A stretch of 64,000 bases of DNA from Herbaspirillum sp. AP02 (lineage in GTDB: Bacteria > Pseudomonadota > Gammaproteobacteria > Burkholderiales > Burkholderiaceae_D). Under the pieces are notes generated by a model, which saw only the letters and a program-made list of their open reading frames with translations, made no database searches and had not been told where the DNA came from. The first letter of the stretch is position 1. Each line of letters begins with the position of its first letter. This document shows, piece by piece, positions 58,393 through 64,000 of the stretch. The stretch is from contig NZ_JADWMY010000004.1 in NCBI RefSeq assembly GCF_015767275.1, positions 124,001 through 188,000 on the forward strand, read 5' to 3'. The translations under genes were made by a program, and so were the position numbers.

Positions 58393-59253
58393 TCAGGCCA
58401 GGATGGCCTCGGCCTGCATGGCCAGTTCACCGCGTTCGTTCTGCGCCCAGAGTTCGGCGCTGCGACCATCGGCGGCCAGCCTGCCGCAGAGCGTGAAGGG
58501 CTCAATATCGAACAGGCTGCCGACGGCACGGAAATTGAATTCGCGCAGCACCGCCTGCGGCATCTCGCGTGCAAGCAGGTCGGCCAGCAGCGTGGCGATC
58601 AACGGCCCGTGCACGATCAGGCCTGGATAGCCCTCCACACCGGTGACGTAACTGCGGTCGTAGTGGATGCGATGACCGTTGAAGGTCAGCGCCGAATAGC
58701 GGAACAGCAGTACCGGATCGGGCAGCACCCGGCGACGCCATTGCGCCCCCTCCGGCGCGCTCTTGGGTACCACGGCCACCGCGCCCGGCTGGGGCAGGTC
58801 ACGATAGACGATGTCGTGTTCCTCGCTCAGGCAGAGCTGGCCTTCATGGCTGATCTCGTGGCGCACGGTCACGAAGGCCAGCGCGCCGGTGCGCCCCTGC
58901 TTGACGTCGATGCTGGCAATGCGCGAGCGCTTCTGCGCTGTCGCGCCGATGGGCAGCGGTGCGACAAACTGCAAGCGCCCGCCGGCCCACATGCGGCGCG
59001 GCAAAGGCACCGGCGGCAGGAAGCCACCGCGCTGCGGATGACCATCGGCACCCACTTCGGACTGACGGCAGATGCTCCAGAAATAGATCCAGTGCCATAG
59101 CGGCGGCAAGGCATCGCCGGTACGCGGCTGGCGCGGACCATCAAGGGTCGCCGCCAGGGCCGCTGCACTCACCGGATTGATGAGGTCGTGATGGGTTTCG
59201 GTCTTGTCCAGCCACTGCCGTAACAGGGTGAGGTCGAGATCAGGGTGGGCCAT
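58393..59253 (-). CDS. MaoC/FAS1-like hydratase (putative itaconyl-CoA hydratase)
   Basis: 286 residues with two hot-dog halves: a FAS1-like dehydratase N-terminal domain (WIYFWSICRQSEVG, GGFLPPVPLPRRMWAGG) and a MaoC-like C-terminal half with the hydratase signature FRYSALTFNGHRIHYD followed by YPGLIVHGPL. The fold matches mesaconyl-C4-CoA hydratase and the itaconyl-CoA hydratase (Ich) of Pseudomonas. First gene of the operon, with a GAGGAG ribosome-binding site, divergent from the LysR gene. Confidence 0.85.
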   Translation of the reverse strand: MAHPDLDLTLLRQWLDKTETHHDLINPVSAAALAATLDGPRQPRTGDALPPLWHWIYFWSICRQSEVGADGHPQRGGFLPPVPLPRRMWAGGRLQFVAPLPIGATAQKRSRIASIDVKQGRTGALAFVTVRHEISHEGQLCLSEEHDIVYRDLPQPGAVAVVPKSAPEGAQWRRRVLPDPVLLFRYSALTFNGHRIHYDRSYVTGVEGYPGLIVHGPLIATLLADLLAREMPQAVLREFNFRAVGSLFDIEPFTLCGRLAADGRSAELWAQNERGELAMQAEAILA

Positions 59254-59533
59254 GTCTCCTCGCTTGTTCTTTGTTTATTGGCCGCAAGTCTGTCGTGCCA
59301 GGAAGACAAGAACAATCTCTCATTTTGGAAGGGGGGCTTTCGCAAAACTGAAGTCAGCTTGCGCGCTGGCATGAGACCGGACATGTGGCGGCGCAGCACG
59401 CAAAGCCCTCCAGCGTCACAGAAAATCGGCGTAACATGAAGGCCGCTCACGCTCCCACGCGCACATGCAGACAAGGCCGCCGGACATTACGCCGCAGCAT
59501 GCGCCCTCCCCTCAACGACCGCCGGAATCCGCC
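59254..59533. promoter_or_regulatory. Divergent control region hydratase operon / lysR
   Basis: 280 bp holding both promoters. It includes a small palindrome CTGA-AG-TCAG (59348-59357), TTTTG/CAAAA arms (59323 and 59343), and distant TTGTTCT/AGAACAA arms. None is a convincing T-N11-A LysR box. No gene seen. Confidence 0.5.
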
Positions 59534-60517
59534 ATGCTCTTCGATCTGACCGACCTGCGCCTGTTCATCCTCATCGCCGAACTCAATAGCTTGACGCGCA
59601 GCGCCGAGCGCATGAACCTCTCGCTGGCCGCCACCAGCAACCGCATCAAGGAACTGGAGGCGCGCTTTGGCACCCGGCTGCTGTATCGCGAGAGCAAGGG
59701 CGTGCAACTCACGCCCGCAGGGCATACGCTGCTGCATCATGCGCAACTGTTCATGCAGCAGGTTGAGCACCTCAAGAGCGACATGCAGCAGTACAACAAC
59801 GGCATCAAGGGTTACATCCGCATCTTCGCCAACACCACCGCCGTGACCGAGTTCATGCCGGAGATCCTGGGCAAGTTCCTGGCCATCCATCCGCAGGTCA
59901 ACGTAGCGCTGGAAGAACGGCTGAACCACGACATCCTGCGTGGCATCCAGGAAGGCACGGCCGACATCGGCATCGTCGCCGGTCCCGTGCAGGGCGAGGG
60001 ATTGCAGATACTCAATTTCTCCACCGACCGCCTGGTCCTGGCCACCGCGCTGGAACACCCGCTGGCCGGCGCCGGTAGCATTCCCTTCATCGACACGCTG
60101 GAGTACGAACACATCGGTCTGCACGAAGGCAGCACCCTGCACCACTTCCTCAACAAGATCGTCTCCGAACATGGCCAGCGATTGAAGCTGCGCATCCAGG
60201 TACGCAGCTTCGAAGCCATGTGCCGCATGATAGAAACCAATGTCGGCATCGGCATCGTCCCGCGCTCGGCGGCACAACGGCATCAGCAGACCATGCAATT
60301 GGCGGTGGTGGAATTGAGCGACCCGTGGAGCGTGCGCGAGCGCAGCATGGTGTTCCAGAACATCGACACGCTCTCACCGCATGCGCGCAATCTGGTCGAC
60401 TTCATCCGCGAGCAGATGAGCCAGGGCGTGGACGACGACAAGGTCGCCCTCCTGAATACCGAAAAGACCGAAAGTACCGAAAAAAAATCCGCCGCGCGCC
60501 AGAAGAAGACAGCCTGA
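59534..60517 (+). CDS. LysR-family regulator of the adjacent catabolic cluster
   Basis: 327 residues: N-terminal winged helix (LRLFILIAELNSLTRSAERMN; recognition region LAATSNRIKELEARFG), then the effector-binding domain. A polar Lys/Glu-rich tail (TEKTESTEKKSAARQKK) follows. The start at 59534 (MLFDLTDLR) fits the family; an ATG 69 bp upstream adds a Pro-rich extension. It is divergent from the hydratase gene, like the LysR regulator PA0877 next to the itaconate genes of P. aeruginosa. The likely effector is itaconate or a CoA ester of it. Confidence 0.9.
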   Translation: MLFDLTDLRLFILIAELNSLTRSAERMNLSLAATSNRIKELEARFGTRLLYRESKGVQLTPAGHTLLHHAQLFMQQVEHLKSDMQQYNNGIKGYIRIFANTTAVTEFMPEILGKFLAIHPQVNVALEERLNHDILRGIQEGTADIGIVAGPVQGEGLQILNFSTDRLVLATALEHPLAGAGSIPFIDTLEYEHIGLHEGSTLHHFLNKIVSEHGQRLKLRIQVRSFEAMCRMIETNVGIGIVPRSAAQRHQQTMQLAVVELSDPWSVRERSMVFQNIDTLSPHARNLVDFIREQMSQGVDDDKVALLNTEKTESTEKKSAARQKKTA

Positions 60518-60550
60518 CAGCAAGCCCGCAGACGCCGCCGCCCGACCCGA

Positions 60551-61315
60551 TCAGCCGGCGATCATCATCCACAATGACAGCAGCAGCAAGGCGCCGCAGA
60601 ACAGGATGCGCAGGCGCCGCTCCGGCAGATGGTGCGCCAGCGCCACGCCCCAGGAAATACTGAGCACACCGCCCAGCGCCATGGGGATGCCCACCGTCCA
60701 GTCCACATGACCGGCATGCGCATAGGTCCACAGCGCCACCAGGGTCCCTGGCGTGACCATGGCCAGCCCCAGCCCCTGCGCGGCAGTCTGGGTGGCCCCG
60801 AAGAAGGCCGTCAGCAGCGGCACCGCCACGATTGCCCCACCCACGCTGAAGAAGCCTGCCGACGCCCCCGCCGACAACCCCACCAGCGGAATATAGCGAC
60901 GCCCCAGCCGCAGCGAAGTCTGCATCTCGCGCTTGCCGCGCAACAACGTCCACAGGTAATACAGCGCCAGCAGCCCCATAAAAAGCGCAAAGCAGAAATG
61001 CAGCTTGCGCGCATCCATCACCGTGGCCAGCCGTGCCGAGAAATACGTCGCCACCACCGCCGGCCCGCACATCATCGCCGCCGCACTCCACTCGATCCGG
61101 TTGCGCTGCTTGTAGCGCCAGAAGGCGATGACCACATTGGGCACGATCATCACCAACGCCGTCCCCTGCGCCAGCTGCTGGTCCATCCCGTACAGATAAC
61201 CCAGCACCGGAATGGCGATGAGCCCGCCACCGATCCCGAACAGACCGCCCATGGCACCCAGCACACCGCCGAGCAGAAAGTTGACTACGCACGAGAAAAA
61301 CAAGGAAGCCGTCAT
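60551..61315 (-). CDS. Sulfite exporter TauE/SafE (TSUP) family permease
   Basis: 254 residues with about eight hydrophobic segments. Repeated family motifs: GAMGGLFGIGGGLIAIPVL near the start and SAGASAGFFSVGGAIVAVPLL in the second half, which are the two halves of the internal repeat. TSUP proteins move sulfite, sulfoacetate or other organic anions. The ATG at 61315 is preferred over one 60 bp upstream, but neither has a clear ribosome-binding site. It lies tail to tail with the lysR gene. Confidence 0.87.
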   Translation of the reverse strand: MTASLFFSCVVNFLLGGVLGAMGGLFGIGGGLIAIPVLGYLYGMDQQLAQGTALVMIVPNVVIAFWRYKQRNRIEWSAAAMMCGPAVVATYFSARLATVMDARKLHFCFALFMGLLALYYLWTLLRGKREMQTSLRLGRRYIPLVGLSAGASAGFFSVGGAIVAVPLLTAFFGATQTAAQGLGLAMVTPGTLVALWTYAHAGHVDWTVGIPMALGGVLSISWGVALAHHLPERRLRILFCGALLLLSLWMMIAG

Positions 61316-61399
61316 CGGTGTAAAGTGATGCCTCTGCCGCCGGGCTGCAATCAGTAGCGAAAGCAGCGGCAGCATCGAAAGATAAAAAAGGAGACTGAC

Positions 61400-61483
61400 A
61401 TGAGCGGCGTCATCGTGTTTGCGCTGGAGATGGGCGTAGTCGCCATCATTGCGCTGGCCATCTACATGGTGATGAAGAAATAG
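61400..61483 (+). CDS. Single-span membrane microprotein (27 residues)
   Basis: A very short gene with a strong AAAGGAG ribosome-binding site six bases before ATG 61400. The product runs MSGVIVFALEMGVV, then a continuous hydrophobic helix AIIALAIYMVM and ends KK, TAG at 61481. It is a one-helix membrane protein with the positive end inside. Such peptides often stabilise a transporter or oxidase. It is divergent from the TauE/SafE gene, with 84 bp between them. No family is recognised. Confidence 0.7.
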   Translation: MSGVIVFALEMGVVAIIALAIYMVMKK

Positions 61484-61580
61484 CGCCGCTGATCAGGTCC
61501 GACAGTGTAGCGCAGCCCACCCCTGCTGTCCCGGCGGGCCTGCGCCCTACCATGCCAACCCCTCAGCAAAGGAAGAAACG

Positions 61581-62369
61581 ATGGATTTGAAACTCAAGGG
61601 TAAGACCGCGCTGGTATGCGCATCCAGCAAAGGCCTGGGCCGCGCCTGCGCGCTGTCGCTGGCGCGTGAAGGCGTACACGTGACCATGCTGGCACGTGGA
61701 AGCGAAGCGCTGGAAGCCGCCGCCGCCGAGATCCGTGCCGAAGTCGCCGCCACCGGCGCCACCATCACCACCGTGGCCTGCGACATCACCACCCCCGAAG
61801 GCCGCGCCCTGGCCCTGGCCGCCTGCCCGGCACCGGACATCCTGGTCACCAACGCCGGCGGCCCCAAGCCCGGCGACTTCCGCGACTGGACCCGGGACGA
61901 CTGGATCGCCGCCGTGGACGCCAACATGCTCACCCCCATCGAGCTCATCAAGGCTACTGTCGACGGCATGATCGCCCGCCGCTTCGGCCGCATCGTCAAC
62001 ATCACCTCCAGCGCAGTACGCGCACCGATCGACATCCTGGGCCTCTCCAACGGCGCCCGCTCCGGCCTGACCGGCTTTGTCGCCGGCCTGTCCCGCAAGA
62101 CCGTGGCCCACAACGTCACGATCAACAACCTCCTGCCCGGCCCCTTCGAAACCGACCGGCTGCGCTCCACCGCCACCGGCGCCGCACAAGAGAGCGGCCG
62201 CACCGTGGACGAAGTCCTGGCCGAACGCCGCAAGCTCAACCCGTCGGGGCGCTTTGGTGACCCCGCCGAGTTCGGCGACGCCTGCGCCTACCTCTGCAGC
62301 GCACAGGCCGGCTTTATCACCGGCCAGAACCTGTTGATGGATGGCGGGGCTTATCCCGGAACGTTCTGA
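61581..62369 (+). CDS. SDR-family oxidoreductase
   Basis: 262 residues, FabG-like. Cofactor motif CASSKGLGRACALSLAREG, VTNAGGPKPG, catalytic ITSSAVRAP, and an SNGARSGLTGF segment in which the usual Tyr of YxxxK is replaced by Ser-Asn-Gly-Ala-Arg, so the active site is non-classical. It ends LLMDGGAYPGTF. A good AAGGAAG ribosome-binding site supports the start. Function unknown. A GC-rich hairpin (62376-62413) follows the gene. Confidence 0.85.
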   Translation: MDLKLKGKTALVCASSKGLGRACALSLAREGVHVTMLARGSEALEAAAAEIRAEVAATGATITTVACDITTPEGRALALAACPAPDILVTNAGGPKPGDFRDWTRDDWIAAVDANMLTPIELIKATVDGMIARRFGRIVNITSSAVRAPIDILGLSNGARSGLTGFVAGLSRKTVAHNVTINNLLPGPFETDRLRSTATGAAQESGRTVDEVLAERRKLNPSGRFGDPAEFGDACAYLCSAQAGFITGQNLLMDGGAYPGTF

Positions 62370-62482
62370 TTGAGCTTGCGGCTGCCTGTGGGCTGGCGGG
62401 CTGGTAGCCGCAACAGCGCATGATGAGCGCGGCACCTGCTTGCATCGCGGAAAGAGATGGATGCAAAGAAATTGATGTGATG

Positions 62483-62488
62483 TATAAT
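62483..62488 (+). promoter_or_regulatory. tRNA-Ser -10 element
   Basis: A perfect TATAAT 40 bp before the tRNA-Ser gene; the -35 region is weak. The GCGGCC stretch just after it is typical of a stable RNA discriminator. Confidence 0.6.
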
Positions 62489-62528
62489 GCGGCCCTCGTG
62501 CGACAGGCAACGCCCTGTCGCATCGCAA

Positions 62529-62618
62529 GGAGGTTTGGGTGAGTGGTTTAAACCAGCAGTCTTGAAAACTGCCGACGGGGTGACCCGTCCGTGAGTTCGA
62601 ATCTCACAGCCTCCGCCA
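62529..62618 (+). tRNA. tRNA-Ser (anticodon TGA)
   Basis: 90 nt with a long variable arm (GACGGGGTGACCCGTC), as in serine tRNAs. Anticodon stem CAGT/ACTG around loop CTTGAAA (anticodon TGA), T-arm GTGAGTTCGAATCTCAC, acceptor GGAGGTT/AGCCTCC with encoded GCCA end. A common insertion site for islands. Confidence 0.96.
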
Positions 62619-62631
62619 GAACATCATATAG

Positions 62632-62659
62632 AACGGGCCTTTGCGGCCCGTTTCTTTTT
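62632..62659 (+). terminator. Terminator of tRNA-Ser
   Basis: AACGGGCC (62632-62639) pairs with GGCCCGTT (62645-62652), loop TTTGC, followed by TCTTTTT. Confidence 0.92.
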
Positions 62660-62686
62660 CTACGTCCAAAATTTACCCGCAAATTG

Positions 62687-62732
62687 TTTTGAGTTTAATT
62701 TACTCAAAATGACAACAATTCTTTTAGAATTG
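62687..62732 (+). repeat. Two tandem inverted repeats in the reverse transcriptase leader
   Basis: First: TTTTGAGT/ACTCAAAA (8 bp, 62687-62709, spacer 7). Second, 6 bp on: CAATTCT/AGAATTG (7 bp, 62716-62732, spacer 3). A third weak CGAC/GTCG pair follows at 62743-62757. They lie 55-100 bp before the reverse transcriptase start in very AT-rich DNA. They could be operators or a structured RNA. Confidence 0.55.
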
Positions 62733-62786
62733 GTCACGTATCCGACATGTTAAGTCGACAAACGCAAAAATAAAAACGGGGGAAAA

Positions 62787-64000
62787 ATGGTCGTTACGCT
62801 GAAACAATTAGCGGTTGCTTACCGTAAAGCAAAGGTAGATCTTTATTACTCATCACATGCTTCGATAGAAGCAATAGCTGCCTACGAGGATGACCTTTCA
62901 CGCAATTTGAACGCTCTATTAAAAAAAATTAATAGTGGCGATGATGCATGGATAAAAAAAGAGAGCTTCCTAGGCGACTGGACACTCGCAACTAAGGCAA
63001 TCTCTTGGCCCGAACGAAAAAAAGTCCGCGACGATTTTGGAACCGGGCTGATATTTTCAGATCCTCGAGAGGAGTGGGAATATTCAAAATCATTGCTTGA
63101 AAAAAAAGCAAATTCCCCTACCAACCCAAAAGCAGAGTTTCGAGTGATGGCCCAATGCAGCCTTGACTTCCATGTCTTATCTGCTCTGTGGATTATAAAA
63201 GTTGGTCAATTTCTCGACGCCAAGTTGACTAAATGTGCCTATGGAAATCGGCTTCGAAGAACTCGCGATAACAAAAAATTAAACACGCGTGCGATGGGGT
63301 CGTTTACGCCTTATTTGAAGCCGTTTCGGGACTGGCGAGATAACGGCATCGGTACTATGCATAGAGCGTTAGAGGACAATAAAAAAATTGTGGCCCTTAC
63401 AGCCGATGTCAGTTCTTTCTATCACGAACTAAACCCTGGGTTTCTTTTAAAAAAATCTTTTCTAAAGGGAGTACTAGGGATTGAACTTTCCCCTGACCAG
63501 GAAAAACTGCATGGCCTGTTTATTGGCGCCCTAGAGACTTGGGCAAAAAGAACGCCTCTAAAAAAGGGGCTACCCGTCGGATTACCTGCGTCGGCCGTCG
63601 TCGCAAACGTGGCCTTGATTGAGCTAGATCGCCTGATGGAACAGCAAATCGCCCCTCTATATTACGGACGCTATGTTGATGACATTCTATTGGTTATGGA
63701 GAACGGCGCATCTTTTCAATCAACAGGAGATGTTTGGGAGTGGATATTTGCCAGATCGAATGGAAACCTCTCGTGGTTTGGCAAAAAAGATGACCGGAAA
63801 ATCAAGTTTTCCCCCAAATACCTGCTCGGAAGTGGCACGAGAAAATCTAGCAATATTCATTTTTCTAATTCCAAAAACAAGGTATTTATTCTGTCAGGAG
63901 AATCTGGAAAAGACTTAATCAATGCAATCGCATGCCAAATCCAGGAAAGAGCCAGCGAATGGCGCGCCATGCCCCGCCTTCCACAGTCGGCGCAACAAGT
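62787..64000 (+). CDS. Reverse transcriptase (partial; defence-associated candidate)
   Basis: An open frame from ATG 62787 (GGGGGAA ribosome-binding site) that runs out of the window, giving at least 404 residues. Reverse-transcriptase palm motifs: A with ADVSSFYHEL (catalytic Asp207), B with GLPVGLPASAVVANVAL (261-277), and C with GRYVDDIL (YVDD at 296-299). An upstream SFTPYLKPFRDWRDNGIG segment (171-189) probably belongs to the fingers. The first 160 residues have no motif I know. No group II intron maturase domain is visible so far and no retron-type NAXXH was seen. It is strongly AT-rich compared with all other genes here. It fits the unknown-group/DRT type RTs, but the class is undecided. 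Confidence 0.85.
   Translation, partial: MVVTLKQLAVAYRKAKVDLYYSSHASIEAIAAYEDDLSRNLNALLKKINSGDDAWIKKESFLGDWTLATKAISWPERKKVRDDFGTGLIFSDPREEWEYSKSLLEKKANSPTNPKAEFRVMAQCSLDFHVLSALWIIKVGQFLDAKLTKCAYGNRLRRTRDNKKLNTRAMGSFTPYLKPFRDWRDNGIGTMHRALEDNKKIVALTADVSSFYHELNPGFLLKKSFLKGVLGIELSPDQEKLHGLFIGALETWAKRTPLKKGLPVGLPASAVVANVALIELDRLMEQQIAPLYYGRYVDDILLVMENGASFQSTGDVWEWIFARSNGNLSWFGKKDDRKIKFSPKYLLGSGTRKSSNIHFSNSKNKVFILSGESGKDLINAIACQIQERASEWRAMPRLPQSAQQ

Noticed and set aside
59254..59533. LysR box in the hydratase/lysR divergent region
   Set aside because: Several partial inverted repeats are present, but none has a clean T-N11-A palindrome, so no site is called.
62376..62413. Terminator after the SDR gene
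   Set aside because: TTGCGGCT/AGCCGCAA can pair, but the 22 nt loop and lack of a T-run make it weak evidence.
62882..63124. Minus-strand frame inside the reverse transcriptase gene
   Set aside because: Antisense to the RT frame, which has catalytic motifs and continues to the window end.
63673..63918. Plus-strand 81-residue frame inside the RT gene
   Set aside because: It is an out-of-frame shadow of the RT coding sequence around the YVDD region.

Overview
The window is GC-rich, densely packed bacterial chromosome. Gene content and order point to a betaproteobacterium, most likely an Oxalobacteraceae member close to Herbaspirillum: pyrG-eno-ftsB, recJ beside an RpfE-like gene, prfB-lysS, a Fur-controlled ftrABCD iron operon, and many chemotaxis and cyclic-di-GMP genes. 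The genus is an inference from gene content, not from a search. The last 1.4 kb differs sharply. It is AT-rich, starts right after a tRNA-Ser gene and encodes a reverse transcriptase, so it looks like the edge of an acquired island.

Layout. 1-3.4 kb: ftrABCD iron uptake operon (minus strand) with a Fur box. 3.5-6.4 kb: a chemoreceptor and a patatin-like phospholipase. 6.9-11 kb: signalling genes (stand-alone receiver, soluble histidine kinase plus NarL-type regulator, diguanylate cyclase) and tRNA-Arg. 11-23 kb, mostly minus strand: pnuC, ftsB, eno, pyrG, a hydrolase, comEC, tatD-type nuclease, argE, and lolD with a LolC/E-type permease. 23.4-30.4 kb, plus strand: UvrD-type helicase, RpfE-like gene, recJ, membrane diguanylate cyclase. 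30-36 kb: lipoprotein, Tat-exported PhoX phosphatase with a Pho box, then prfB (with its programmed frameshift) and lysS. 36-44 kb: glycine-zipper protein, esterase, truncated sensor-like membrane protein, a second stand-alone receiver, MocR and LysR regulators, an acetyltransferase and argC.

44.4-60.5 kb is a metabolic island on the minus strand, headed by a divergent LysR gene. In transcription order it encodes a MaoC/FAS1-like hydratase, acyl-CoA dehydrogenase, MmgE/PrpD protein, family III CoA-transferase, CitE-like lyase, a complete branched-chain-amino-acid-type ABC importer, aldehyde dehydrogenase, SDR, zinc alcohol dehydrogenase and an orphan TRAP binding protein. The CoA-transferase/hydratase/CitE-lyase trio with acyl-CoA dehydrogenase and MmgE/PrpD matches the Pseudomonas aeruginosa itaconate catabolism locus. 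I read it as uptake and degradation of itaconate or a related branched C5 dicarboxylate to pyruvate and acetyl-CoA.

60.5-62.4 kb: a TauE/SafE permease, an unlisted 27-residue membrane microprotein, and an SDR. 62.5-64 kb: tRNA-Ser, its terminator, an AT-rich leader with two perfect inverted repeats, and the open 5' part of a reverse transcriptase with a YVDD active site. This last item is the best candidate for a new defence-type system, but the window ends inside it.
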